This document shows, one piece after another, positions 16,560 through 26,254 of a DNA stretch of 34,397 nt. The stretch covers positions 1 to 34,397 of the forward strand of contig JALOQF010000030.1 of NCBI GenBank assembly GCA_025459425.1. Reading direction: 5' to 3'. The notes under the pieces were generated by a model that was not told where the DNA came from, made no database searches, and worked only from the letters and a program-made list of their open reading frames with translations. Each line of letters opens with the position of its first letter. Positions within the stretch are counted from its first letter, which is position 1. A program made the translations under genes and the position numbers. Origin of the DNA: Myxococcaceae bacterium. Its GTDB lineage: Bacteria > Myxococcota > Myxococcia > Myxococcales > Myxococcaceae.

Positions 16560-18340
<1,781 letters not shown>

Positions 18341-18346
18341 ACCGCC

Positions 18347-19612
18347 ATGCCCGTCTTCGAGTACAGAGGCCTCTCGGCCGCCGGCAAGACGACGACGGGC
18401 CTCAAAGAGGCCGACTCGCCGAAGGCCCTGCGCGCGGTGCTCCGCAAAGAGGGCATCTTCCTCACCGACGTGGTGGGCCAGGCCGACGCGAGCCTCAAGG
18501 GGGCCGGCAAGGGCGCGAAGGCGGCGGCGAGCCAGGCGCTCTCGACGGACATCAACCTGCGGCGGCTGGCGCGTGGGCGCGTCAACACCGACGACATCGC
18601 CATCATGACGCGGCAGCTCGCCACGCTGCTGGGCGCCGGCGTCACGCTCGTCGAGGCGCTCTCGGCGATGGTCGACCAGGTCGAGAAGGAGCAGCTCAAG
18701 CGCATCTTGTCGGACGTGAAGCAGAAGGTGAACGAGGGCAACTCGCTCGCCGACGCGCTCAACGGCCACAACAAGGTGTTCGGCAACCTGTTCATCAACA
18801 TGATCCGCGCGGGTGAGTCGTCGGGCGCGCTCGACTCGGTGCTCCTGCGGCTCGCCGAGTTCACCGAGGGCCAGGCGCGGCTGCGGCAGAAGATCGTCGG
18901 CACGATGATCTACCCGCTCATCATGATGGTGGTGGGCGGCGGCGTGCTGGTGATGTTGATGACCGTCGTGGTGCCGAAGGTGACGAAGATCTTCGACGAC
19001 ATGAAGGTGACGCTGCCGTGGACGACGCGGCTGCTCATCTGGTCGTCGAACTTCCTGCAGGACTGGTGGTTCGTGCTGGTGCCGCTGTTCATCGCGTGCG
19101 CCATCTTCTTCTTCCAGTGGACGCGCAGCGCGAAGGGCAAGCCGGTGTGGGACCGGTTGGTGCTGAAGATTCCGGTGTTCGGCCCGCTGGTGCGCATGCT
19201 GTCGGTGGCGCGCTTCTCGCGAACGCTGGCGACGCTGCTGAAGTCGGGCGTGCCGCTCTTGACCGCGATGGAGATCGTCAAGAACGTCATCACCAACACG
19301 GTGATGAGCGACGTCGTCGACAAGGCGCGCGACTCGATTCGTGAGGGCGAGAGCATCGCCAACCCGCTCAAACGGTCGGGCGAGTTCCCGCCGCTCGTGT
19401 ACCACATGGTGTCGATCGGCGAGCGCTCGGGCCAGCTCGAAGACATGTTGCTCAACGTCGCCGACAGCTACGAGTCGCAGGTGAACGTGCGCATCGGCGC
19501 GCTGACGTCGCTCCTCGAGCCGCTGATGATCGTGAGCATGGGCGCGGTCATCGCCTTCGTGGCGTTCTCGATCCTCATGCCGATTCTGCAGATGAATTCG
19601 ATGGTCCGCTGA
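18347..19612 (+). CDS. gspF: Type II secretion inner-membrane platform protein GspF
   Basis: The protein has 421 residues, starting at ATG 18347, six bases after the gspE stop, with the ribosome site GGAGG inside the end of gspE. It starts with the family-typical MPVFEYRGLSAAGK. Two duplicated cytoplasmic T2SSF domains lie at about 82-205 (TRQLATLLGAGVTLVEAL) and 285-408 (FSRTLATLLKSGVPLLTAMEI). Membrane helices are at about 187-210, 232-257 and 391-414. GspF is the polytopic core that couples GspE motion to extraction of pseudopilins. The short extension at about 45-75 between the N-terminal strand and the first domain is usual in this family. The next reading frame is the 43-residue small membrane ORF, 12 bases downstream. 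Confidence 0.96.
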   Translation: MPVFEYRGLSAAGKTTTGLKEADSPKALRAVLRKEGIFLTDVVGQADASLKGAGKGAKAAASQALSTDINLRRLARGRVNTDDIAIMTRQLATLLGAGVTLVEALSAMVDQVEKEQLKRILSDVKQKVNEGNSLADALNGHNKVFGNLFINMIRAGESSGALDSVLLRLAEFTEGQARLRQKIVGTMIYPLIMMVVGGGVLVMLMTVVVPKVTKIFDDMKVTLPWTTRLLIWSSNFLQDWWFVLVPLFIACAIFFFQWTRSAKGKPVWDRLVLKIPVFGPLVRMLSVARFSRTLATLLKSGVPLLTAMEIVKNVITNTVMSDVVDKARDSIREGESIANPLKRSGEFPPLVYHMVSIGERSGQLEDMLLNVADSYESQVNVRIGALTSLLEPLMIVSMGAVIAFVAFSILMPILQMNSMVR

Positions 19613-19624
19613 GGTGTTCCACTC

Positions 19625-19756
19625 ATGAACGTGAAGACCTCTGCTTCCACCGATGACCGAACCGCCTCGGAGCGCTGGCTCTGGCGGCTCATGACCGCGG
19701 GCCTCGTCGCCCTCGCTGCCGGCCTGATGGCCGTCGGCTTCACCCTCTACGTCTGA
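19625..19756 (+). CDS. Small single-pass membrane protein between gspF and gspG (43 residues)
   Basis: ATG 19625 to TGA 19754-19756, too short for usual gene callers. GAGGTG lies about ten bases upstream. The first ~21 residues are polar and charged (NVKTSASTDDRTASERW); residues 22-43 are one hydrophobic helix ending in TLYV. The gap between gspF and gspG is otherwise unexplained, and the ORF fits it exactly: 12 bases after gspF and 12 before gspG. The hydrophobic segment and absence of rare codons argue for a real gene. No known T2SS component has this form; topology would be N-in with Arg21 at the membrane edge. It could stabilise GspF or the major pseudopilin, but this is a hypothesis. Confidence 0.6.
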   Translation: MNVKTSASTDDRTASERWLWRLMTAGLVALAAGLMAVGFTLYV

Positions 19757-19768
19757 AAGGAAGGCCCC

Positions 19769-20185
19769 ATGCTCCGCAAAGCCCTCACCCGTCGTCGCCG
19801 CGCCCGCGGCATGACGCTCATCGAGATCATCGTCGTCATCACCATTCTGTCGCTGCTCATGGCCGCCGTCGGCGTCGCCGTCATTCCGCAGCTCGAGCAG
19901 GCGAAGGTCGACCGCGCGAAGATGGACATCCAGAACATCCAGAACGCGCTGAAGACGTACTACGCGAAGAAGGGCAATTACCCGGACACGGGCGTGGGCC
20001 TCAAAGCGCTGGTCGACGCGCAGATCCTCGAGCGCGAGCCGCTCGACCCGTGGGACACGCCCTACACGTACATGAAGGAGGGCTCGAACCCCGTCATCAT
20101 CTCGTACGGCAAGGACAAGTCGCCTGGCGGCACCGAGACCGACGCCGACATCTCGTCGAAGGACCTCAACGCGAAGAAGCAGTGA
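19769..20185 (+). CDS. gspG: Type II secretion major pseudopilin GspG
   Basis: The protein has 138 residues; ATG 19769 has AAGGAAGG upstream. The basic leader ends at Gly14, and the mature protein starts MTLIEIIVVITILSLL with Glu19 at the +5 position, so it should be cleaved and N-methylated by a prepilin peptidase not encoded here. The mature body has the GspG pattern: a long helix (AKMDIQNIQNALKTYYAKKGNYPDT), GLKALVDAQIL, and a DPWDTPYTYM segment followed by a loop with Asp residues that usually binds calcium (SYGKDKSPGGTETDADI). GspG forms the shaft of the pseudopilus in the periplasm. It is flanked on both sides by small membrane-protein ORFs. Confidence 0.97.
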   Translation: MLRKALTRRRRARGMTLIEIIVVITILSLLMAAVGVAVIPQLEQAKVDRAKMDIQNIQNALKTYYAKKGNYPDTGVGLKALVDAQILEREPLDPWDTPYTYMKEGSNPVIISYGKDKSPGGTETDADISSKDLNAKKQ

Positions 20186-20188
20186 GCC

Positions 20189-20311
20189 ATGCGCCCCGAC
20201 CCGAAGAAGCACGAGACGAACGACGGGCTGTCGCCGGTGGCCATCGCCATCGGCCTCGGCACGTCGGCGCTCGTGTGGCTTTTGGTCGACGCGCTGCGGA
20301 GGTACCTGTGA
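20189..20311 (+). CDS. Small single-pass membrane protein between gspG and gspH (40 residues)
   Basis: ATG 20189 to TGA 20309-20311. It starts 3 bases after the gspG stop and its stop overlaps the gspH GTG (GTGA), so translation of all three is probably coupled. Residues 1-14 are polar with a charged cluster (RPDPKKHETND), 15-36 form one hydrophobic helix (SPVAIAIGLGTSALVWLL), and the tail is basic (ALRRYL), suggesting the C-terminus stays in the cytoplasm. The GGAGG used by gspH lies within its last codons. No family recognised. Its layout echoes the 43-residue ORF on the other side of gspG, but sequence similarity is not evident. Confidence 0.65.
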   Translation: MRPDPKKHETNDGLSPVAIAIGLGTSALVWLLVDALRRYL

Positions 20312-21015
20312 AGCGGCCCGCGCGCGCCCGTCGGGGCATCACGCTCATCGAGCTCGTCGTGGCCCTGGGCATCGTGGTGGTGCTGTTCGCCGCCGTCATC
20401 TACGGCGTCGGCGCGCTCACCGGCGCGAAGGCGAAGGAAGCGTCGGCCGAGCTCGCCGGCACCATTCGTGCGCTCTACGACACGGCCGCGCTGTCGGGGA
20501 AGACGTGCCGGCTCGTGTTCGAGCTGCCGCAGAAGAACGACGAAGACGGCGCGGTGCGCTACCACGCCGAGTGCGCCAAGGGCGCCATCACCGCGGGCGC
20601 CGACCGGGTCGACGAACAGCGCGCCGCCGAGAAGAAGGACAAGGACGAGAAGCGCCGCGCCGAAGCGAACGATCGGTTCCGTTCGCTCGCGAGCGACGAC
20701 TCGGGGCCCAACCTGCAGGAGCTGATGGCCCGCGAGAAGAACCGGGTGGAAGAGGCCGCGAAGTTCTCGAACTTCACCTCGGAAGACGTACCCGAGCGCT
20801 CGCTGCCGGGTGGCGTCGAGGTCGAGGTGTGGACCTCGAAGCTGAAAGTCCCAACGAAGTCGGGCGTGGCGTACCTGTACTTCTTCCCCCAGGGCTTCAC
20901 CGAGCGGGCACAGATCTACGTGAAGCAGGGCAAGAGCACCTGGACGCTGGCCGTCTCGCCGCTCACCGGGAAGACGGTCATTCACGCCGAAGCGCTGGAG
21001 CTGCCCCGGTCATGA
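20308..21015 (+). CDS. gspH: Type II secretion minor pseudopilin GspH
   Basis: The protein has 235 residues from GTG 20308, supported by GGAGG six bases upstream and by the family N-terminus. The leader KRPARARRG ends at Gly10; the mature part starts ITLIELVVALGIVVV with Glu15 at +5. It is longer than typical GspH (about 150-200 residues) because of a charged, Lys/Glu/Arg-rich helical segment at about 100-165 (EQRAAEKKDKDEKRRAEANDR). The C-terminal half is beta-rich (GGVEVEVWTSKLKVPTKSGVAYLYFFPQG). GspH belongs to the lower tip region and links the GspI-J-K tip complex to the GspG shaft. Its stop overlaps the gspI start (ATGA). Confidence 0.9.
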   Translation: MKRPARARRGITLIELVVALGIVVVLFAAVIYGVGALTGAKAKEASAELAGTIRALYDTAALSGKTCRLVFELPQKNDEDGAVRYHAECAKGAITAGADRVDEQRAAEKKDKDEKRRAEANDRFRSLASDDSGPNLQELMAREKNRVEEAAKFSNFTSEDVPERSLPGGVEVEVWTSKLKVPTKSGVAYLYFFPQGFTERAQIYVKQGKSTWTLAVSPLTGKTVIHAEALELPRS

Positions 21016-21977
21016 GGCGCCGCGCGTTCACGCTGCTCGAGACGGTGGTGGCGATGGCGATTCTGGCCGTGTCACTGATGGCCATTCTCGACATCAACTC
21101 GACCGCCATCTCGGCGCACATCTTCGCGCGCAAGCTCACCATCGCGACGCTGCTGGCGCGGTCGAAGATGACCGACATCGAGCAGAAGCTGTACGACGAG
21201 CCGCTCCCGGCCGACGACGACGACGACGCGGGCGACTTCAGCCAGGAAGGCTGGCCCTCGTACAAGTGGCGCGCGAAGATCATCGCGCCGCGCACCAATG
21301 GGCTGTCGCCCGAGCAGCTCTTCGGCGCGCTCTTCAACCTGCCGCTCGGCGGCGGTGACTCGAAGGACGGCAAGGGCAGCCCGCTCGCGGCGCTGTTCGG
21401 CGGTGGCGGCGCGCCTCCCGGGCTTCCCGGGGGTGCGGGGGCGCTGGGCGCGCTGGCCGGTGGTGCGCTCCCCGGTGGCGGCGGCGCGGGAGGCCTGGGC
21501 GGGCTCATGGGCGCGCTCGGCGGCGCCAACCCGCTCACCGCGCAGTTCCAGCAGATGGTCGACACGCTCCAGAAGTCGGTGCGCGAGGTGCACCTCACGG
21601 TCTCGTGGAAGGAAGGGAAGATGACCGAGAGCTTCGACCTCGTGACCCACGTGGTGTCGATGGGGCCGGGCTCGGACCGCAACGGAGGCGCCGCGGCGGT
21701 GGCGGGCGCTCCGGCAGGGGCGGCAGGTGATCAGTTCGTCGACGCCACCACGGGCCAGCCAGTGCCCAACGCGCAGCCGGGTCCAAGCGGTCAGATGATC
21801 AACCCAGCCACAGGAGCGGCCGTCGTGACGGCTGCGCAGTTCGCGCAGATGCGGGGCGGTGCCGGTGTTCTCGGCGGTGCGGCAGGCGCGCCGGGGTTGC
21901 GCCCCCTCATCCCCGCCGCGGGCAGCATCGTGCCTCAGGGCATCGGCAACGTGATTCGCGGTGGAGAGTTCCGATGA
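21012..21977 (+). CDS. gspI: Type II secretion minor pseudopilin GspI (enlarged)
   Basis: The protein has 321 residues, against the usual ~120-130. It starts MRRRAFTLLETVVAMAIL: Glu10 is the conserved +5 residue, but the residue before the predicted cut is Ala5, not Gly. The core helix (about 6-62) and a strand segment SYKWRAKII are followed by a Gly/Leu/Pro-rich insertion (about 112-172). Next comes QMVDTLQKSVREVHLTVSWKEG and SFDLVTHVV (180-216), which is the normal end of GspI, and then another ~100-residue Gly/Ala/Pro-rich tail. GspI joins GspJ and GspK in the pseudopilus tip. The position in the operon and the ATGA overlaps with gspH and gspJ make the assignment firm despite the odd length. 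Confidence 0.9.
   Translation: MRRRAFTLLETVVAMAILAVSLMAILDINSTAISAHIFARKLTIATLLARSKMTDIEQKLYDEPLPADDDDDAGDFSQEGWPSYKWRAKIIAPRTNGLSPEQLFGALFNLPLGGGDSKDGKGSPLAALFGGGGAPPGLPGGAGALGALAGGALPGGGGAGGLGGLMGALGGANPLTAQFQQMVDTLQKSVREVHLTVSWKEGKMTESFDLVTHVVSMGPGSDRNGGAAAVAGAPAGAAGDQFVDATTGQPVPNAQPGPSGQMINPATGAAVVTAAQFAQMRGGAGVLGGAAGAPGLRPLIPAAGSIVPQGIGNVIRGGEFR
21396..21527 (+). repeat. Gly/Leu/Pro-rich coding insertion in gspI
   Basis: About 44 codons of GGG, GLPGG and GALGG-type units inside the pseudopilin globular region. It is the gspI counterpart of the gspD and gspK low-complexity blocks. Confidence 0.85.
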
Positions 21978-22648
21978 CGCGCGTGCGCCGGGGCTTCACG
22001 CTCATCGAGGTCATCACCGCCATCGGCATCACGGCGTTCATCGGCGTCGTCATCGGCGTGACGTTCTCGACCACCATCGCCAACAAGGACGTCATCGAGG
22101 GTCAGGCCGAGCGCTACCGCATGCTGCGCACCGCGATGAACCGCATGACGCGCGAGATCGGCGCCGCGTACGTGAGCGACCGGTACGACCCCAAGCGCTA
22201 CCGCGACGCGTTCGATCGCCCGACGAACTTCGTGGGCACCCGCGACAAGCTGCTCTTCACCAGCCTCTCGCACCAGCGCCTCTACGCCGACGCCAAGGAG
22301 AGCGACCAGGCCGTCATCGAGTACCAGGTGAAGCGCTCGCCGGACCGCAAGGTGCGCGACCGGGAAGACCTCGTGCGCCGCGAGAAGGTGATTCTCGAGG
22401 AGCGCATGGAGCGCGGCGGAACCGAAGACATCCTGTTCGAGGGGATCAAGAAGATCGAGTTCCAGTACTGGAACAGCGAGCGCAAGCAGTGGGAAGACGA
22501 GTGGGACACGCGGCGCAGCGAGCGGCGCACCATTCTGCCCACGCGGGTGAAGATCACCCTGATCGCGGTCGACGAGAACGGGAAGGACGTGAAGTACGTC
22601 TCGCAGGCCCGCGTCATGCTCAACACCGAGTTCCCGAGGTTCCAGTGA
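21974..22648 (+). CDS. gspJ: Type II secretion minor pseudopilin GspJ
   Basis: The protein has 224 residues from ATG 21974, overlapping the gspI stop (ATGA). Leader MTRVRRG; cleavage is predicted after Gly7, with mature FTLIEVITAIGITAFIG and Glu12 at +5. A typical GspJ pattern follows: a long helix with a RYRMLRTAMNRMTREIGAAY segment, a beta domain (DKLLFTSLSH, VIEYQVKRSPD), an acidic/basic stretch with EDLVRREKVILEER, and a final KKIEFQYWNSERKQWEDEWDT / RTILPTRVKITLIAVDENG, the strands that contact GspI and GspK. There is no Gly-rich insertion here. It is part of the tip complex that initiates pseudopilus assembly. Its stop overlaps gspK (GTGA). Confidence 0.93.
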   Translation: MTRVRRGFTLIEVITAIGITAFIGVVIGVTFSTTIANKDVIEGQAERYRMLRTAMNRMTREIGAAYVSDRYDPKRYRDAFDRPTNFVGTRDKLLFTSLSHQRLYADAKESDQAVIEYQVKRSPDRKVRDREDLVRREKVILEERMERGGTEDILFEGIKKIEFQYWNSERKQWEDEWDTRRSERRTILPTRVKITLIAVDENGKDVKYVSQARVMLNTEFPRFQ

Positions 22649-24108
22649 GAGCCGGGCGCGCGAGCAGACGCACGGTGGCGCGGGCGGGGGCTCCGGTGCT
22701 CCCGAAGGCGCCAGCGCGTCGTCGCGGTGAGCGGGGCGTGGCGCTGCTCCTGGTGCTGGTGGGCATCGCGGTGCTGTCGCTGGTGGCGAACGAGGTCCGC
22801 TACAACTCGATGGTCGAGCTGCGGCTGGCGACGAACCAGCGTGACGAACTGCGCGCCCACTTCCTCGCGCGCTCTGGCATCGCGTTGTCGCGGCTGATGC
22901 TGCGGTATCAGAAGCAGGTCGACCAACTGCCGATTCCGAACTTCGGCCCGATGCTGCAGCAGGCGCTCGGGAGCAACCCGGCGCTCGGGGGCCTGTTGGG
23001 CATTCCCGGCGGCGGCCTGCCTGGTGGCGGGCTCCCCGGTGGCCTGCCTGGCGCGGGCGGTCTTCCTGGCGCGGGCGGTCTGCCCGGCGCGGGCGGCATG
23101 CCCGGCATGAGCACCGCCAGCATTCAGCTCTGGCGCATGGCGAAGGTCGACTGCCACATGCTCGAGGGCATGGTGCCCGCCGTCGACGCCAAGGGCGGGC
23201 TCACGCCGATCAAGTCCAAGGCCGACAAGAAGTTCGAGTTCGACGACGAGAACCCCGAGCTCGGCAAGGAGATGCAGGCCAAGCAGTTCGGCTCGTTCAC
23301 CGGGTGCTTCGACACCGTCATCACCGACGAAGAAGAGCGCATCAACCTCAACAAGCTGGACGCGCCGCAGCTGGCCGCGCTCCCGGTCGTCTTGCAGCTC
23401 ACCACCACACTCAACGACAAGCGGTACGAGTTCCTCTTCGAGAAGGAAGACGCGAACCGCCTCAAGGTGCCAGCGAACGACATCATCACGGGGCTGAAGG
23501 ACTGGATCGACGAGGACGAGTCGGGCTCGACGCTGAACCTGACGGGCCAGGGTGACCCGCTCGTGCGTGGGTTCTCGGACGAGAACAGCGGCTACTCGAA
23601 CTACCCCGAGCGGTACCGCGCCAAGAACGCCCGCTTCGACAGCCTCGACGAGGTGTTCCTCGTGCACGGTGTCAACGACCGCTTCATGGCCGCCTTCAAG
23701 GACAAGTTCACCGTCTACCCGGACATGAACGCGCGGCTGAACATCAACACCGACGATCCGGTGATGCTCGAGATCGCGATTCGCTCGGTGGCCGACCCGC
23801 TCCGTCCGGACCCCCGGCTCGCAGACCCGATCTTCATCGACACCGTCATCAAGCGCATTCGCGCTGCGCGGCTCTTCGCGATGTTCGGCATGAGCGTGAC
23901 CGACTTCGTCAACATCGTCGCGTCGGCGGGCATCGCCGTGAACACGTCGATCCTCAACAACGTGCAGAACCAGCGCGTCGTCGGCGACAAGAGCAACACC
24001 TACCGCCTGTCGGTGACCGGCTCGGCGGGCGACGTCACGCGCACCATCACGGCGGTCGTCCGCCTCGACGACGGCCTCGGCCGGCTCGTCTACTGGAGAG
24101 AGGAGTAA
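22645..24108 (+). CDS. gspK: Type II secretion minor pseudopilin GspK (tip)
   Basis: The protein has 487 residues from GTG 22645, overlapping the gspJ stop. The leader is unusually long (31 residues, Arg/Ala-rich); cleavage is predicted after Gly31 before VALLLVLVGIAVLSLV. Position +5 is Leu, not Glu, which is normal for GspK. A Gly/Pro/Leu-rich block lies at about 114-155. The large globular part shows the GspK features: a core helix (RDELRAHFLARSGIALSRLML), an acidic segment VITDEEERINLNKLDAPQL, and IITGLKDWIDEDES..LNLTGQGD, the helix-hairpin-helix-like region with acidic residues that bind calcium in the E. coli protein. DSLDEVFLVHGVNDRFM and MNARLNINTDDPVML follow. GspK caps the pseudopilus. 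Confidence 0.94.
   Translation: MRAGRASRRTVARAGAPVLPKAPARRRGERGVALLLVLVGIAVLSLVANEVRYNSMVELRLATNQRDELRAHFLARSGIALSRLMLRYQKQVDQLPIPNFGPMLQQALGSNPALGGLLGIPGGGLPGGGLPGGLPGAGGLPGAGGLPGAGGMPGMSTASIQLWRMAKVDCHMLEGMVPAVDAKGGLTPIKSKADKKFEFDDENPELGKEMQAKQFGSFTGCFDTVITDEEERINLNKLDAPQLAALPVVLQLTTTLNDKRYEFLFEKEDANRLKVPANDIITGLKDWIDEDESGSTLNLTGQGDPLVRGFSDENSGYSNYPERYRAKNARFDSLDEVFLVHGVNDRFMAAFKDKFTVYPDMNARLNINTDDPVMLEIAIRSVADPLRPDPRLADPIFIDTVIKRIRAARLFAMFGMSVTDFVNIVASAGIAVNTSILNNVQNQRVVGDKSNTYRLSVTGSAGDVTRTITAVVRLDDGLGRLVYWREE
22984..23109 (+). repeat. Gly/Leu/Pro-rich coding insertion in gspK
   Basis: About 42 codons built from GGGLPGG and GAGGLP units; three consecutive near-identical 18-base copies of GAGGLP occur near 23050-23100. 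It is inserted after the first helical part of the mature protein. Confidence 0.9.
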
Positions 24109-24111
24109 CCC

Positions 24112-25695
24112 ATGGCCCGCGTCTTAGGCCTCGACCTCGGCAGTCACACGGTGAAGGCCGTGGTGCTCGAGACCACCCTGCGCGGCTTCCAGGTGAAGTC
24201 GTACACGATGGCGCCCGTGCCCACCGAGGGCGAACGGCCGGCGCGCCTCGAGGCGGCTCTCGCGCAGCTCCTCGCCCAGGGCCCGCTCACGGCCGACTCG
24301 GTCGTCGTCGCGGTGCCCGGCGTGTCGATGGCGACCCACTCGCTCGCCCTGCCCTTCTCCGACGTGAAGAAGGTCGAGGCCGCGCTCGCGGGCGAAGTGG
24401 CCGATCAGCTGCCCTTCGAGCTCGACGAGGCCGTCTACGACTACCAGGCCACCGAGACGAAGGTGGGAGAGGTCAAGGGCGCGCAGGTGTTGGTGGGCGT
24501 GCTCAAGAAGCAGGAACTCGCCGGCCTGCTCGACCAGCTCAAGGCTTCGAAGCTCGACCCGCGCATCGTCACGCACCCGGGCCTCACGTACCAGAACGTG
24601 CTCGCCACGCTCCCGGCGGCGGACGTCGACGAGGCGGTCGCGGTGCTCGATCTCGGCCACGAGCGCTGCTCGCTGGCCATCGGCAAGTCCGGCGGGCCGG
24701 TCGACTTCGCGCGCACCTTCATCGGGGGCGGGCTCGCGCTCACGAAGGCGTTGGCGGCCGAGTTCCAGATTCCGCTGCCCGAGGCCCAGACGTGGAAGGA
24801 AGCCCACGGCGCCGTCGGCGGAGAGGTCGTCGGCCCCGACGCCGAGCGCGCGGCCGGCGCCTTCATGCGCGCCCTGCAGCCCGTCATTCGCGAACTCCGC
24901 GCGAGCCTCAAGTCCTACGCTGCGAAGATGCGCCGGCCGGTGACGCGGCTGCTCCTGTGTGGTGGCACCGCGAAGCTGCTGGGGCTCGCCGGCCAGCTCG
25001 AGCGCGATCTGTCGATTCCCACCTCGCTCGTCACCCTGCCCGCCGACACCCAGGGTGCTCTCGGCCTCAACGCGGGGCCCGAGGCGGTGCAGGCCTGGGC
25101 GCTCGCGCTGCGCGGGCAGGCCACTGGCGCGAAGGCTCCACGCTTCAACCTGCGCCGCGGTGAGTTCGCCTTCAAGAGCGACTTCGACTTCGCGAAGGAC
25201 AAGCTGGGCCAGCTCGTCGCGTTCGGGGTGGTGCTCCTGGTGCTCCTCGTCGCGTCCGGCATCGCGCGGAACACCATTCTCGAGCGCCGCGAGAAGCAGA
25301 TCGATCAGGTCGTCTGCGACACGACCACCCGCATCCTCGGCAAGTGCGAGCGCAACTTCGACATCGCCGAGAACCTGCTCGCCGGCAAAGAGAGCCCCGC
25401 CGCTGGCGTGCCCAAGCGCTCGGCGGTGACGCTGCTCGCAGAGGTGTCCCAGCGCATTCCCGCCGACTCGCCCGTCGTGCTCGACCGCGTCACCGTCGAC
25501 CTCGATCGCATCGAGCTCGTCTGCAACGCCCCGAGCGTCAAGCAGATGGAAGACATGATCACCGCGCTGAAGACCTACAAGTGCTTCAAGGAGATCAGCG
25601 AGGGCAAGGTCGAGAAGACGAAGGACGGCTCGAAGGTGTCGTTCCGTCTGGACGTGAAGGTCGAGTGCCCCGCCGAGGGCGAGGGGCAGGGGTGA
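24112..25695 (+). CDS. gspL: Type II secretion inner-membrane assembly protein GspL (PilM-like)
   Basis: The protein has 527 residues; it starts 3 bases after gspK. The cytoplasmic part (about 1-345) has an actin/PilM-like fold: GLDLGSHTVKAVVLE (6-20), VAVPGVSMATHSLALPF, ADQLPFELDEAVYDYQ, AVLDLGHERCSLAI and LLLCGGTAKLLGLAGQLE. One membrane helix is at about 368-387. The periplasmic part (about 388-527) has a helical start (ILERREKQIDQVV), two Cys (about 403 and 412) that may pair, and a small alpha/beta ferredoxin-like domain at the end. The cytoplasmic domain binds the GspE N-terminus and the periplasmic domain pairs with GspM. Longer than enterobacterial GspL (about 400) and closer to the PilM-type layout. 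Confidence 0.92.
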   Translation: MARVLGLDLGSHTVKAVVLETTLRGFQVKSYTMAPVPTEGERPARLEAALAQLLAQGPLTADSVVVAVPGVSMATHSLALPFSDVKKVEAALAGEVADQLPFELDEAVYDYQATETKVGEVKGAQVLVGVLKKQELAGLLDQLKASKLDPRIVTHPGLTYQNVLATLPAADVDEAVAVLDLGHERCSLAIGKSGGPVDFARTFIGGGLALTKALAAEFQIPLPEAQTWKEAHGAVGGEVVGPDAERAAGAFMRALQPVIRELRASLKSYAAKMRRPVTRLLLCGGTAKLLGLAGQLERDLSIPTSLVTLPADTQGALGLNAGPEAVQAWALALRGQATGAKAPRFNLRRGEFAFKSDFDFAKDKLGQLVAFGVVLLVLLVASGIARNTILERREKQIDQVVCDTTTRILGKCERNFDIAENLLAGKESPAAGVPKRSAVTLLAEVSQRIPADSPVVLDRVTVDLDRIELVCNAPSVKQMEDMITALKTYKCFKEISEGKVEKTKDGSKVSFRLDVKVECPAEGEGQG

Positions 25696-25701
25696 CGCGC
25701 C

Positions 25702-26250
25702 ATGGCTGATCTCTCCACCACCCTGCAGTCGTCGCTCGCCACGCTCTCGTCGCGGGAGCGCCGCATGGTGCTCGCGGCCGGTGGCGCCGTGCTCGTCTTC
25801 GTCGTCTTCATGGTGACGTTCAGCTTCTCGAACAAGGCCACGAAGATTCGCACCAACACCGAGGCGAAGATCGTCAAGCTCGGCCGGATTCAGGAGCTCG
25901 CCGCCAGCTACAACCAGTCCCGCGCGCAGCGAGACCTCGCCGAGCGCCAGCTCGCCGCGTCGAACATTCGCCTCTCGTCGTACCTGGAAGACATCGCCAA
26001 GCAGAAGGGCGTCGAGCTGCCCACCATCAACCCGAAGGCCGACGTCACCCTCGACGGCACGAAGATCGTCGAGAGCTCGGTCGAGGTGACGCTCACCGAC
26101 GTGAAGCTGAACCGGCTCCTCGAGTTCCTCCAGGCCGTCGAAGGCGGGCCCGGCGTGGTGAAGGTGAAATACATGCGCCTCGAGCCGAGGCCGTCGAGCG
26201 AGTCGATCACCGCGTGGCTGCAGGTCGCCACCTACCACCTCAAGAACTGA
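25702..26250 (+). CDS. gspM: Type II secretion inner-membrane protein GspM
   Basis: The protein has 182 residues, starting six bases after gspL. It has a short cytoplasmic N-terminus (STTLQSSLATLSSRERR), one membrane helix (about 22-41), and a periplasmic coiled segment (about 45-95, rich in Ala/Glu/Gln/Arg). A ferredoxin-like domain ends it (VESSVEVTLTDVKLNRLLEFLQAVEGGPGVVKVKYMRLEPR). It resembles PilO/GspM and is expected to form heterodimers with the GspL periplasmic domain to stabilise the platform. The first line SLSSRERRMVLAAGG is characteristic of GspM proteins. The assignment depends on order as well as on sequence. Confidence 0.9.
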   Translation: MADLSTTLQSSLATLSSRERRMVLAAGGAVLVFVVFMVTFSFSNKATKIRTNTEAKIVKLGRIQELAASYNQSRAQRDLAERQLAASNIRLSSYLEDIAKQKGVELPTINPKADVTLDGTKIVESSVEVTLTDVKLNRLLEFLQAVEGGPGVVKVKYMRLEPRPSSESITAWLQVATYHLKN

Positions 26251-26254
26251 CGCC

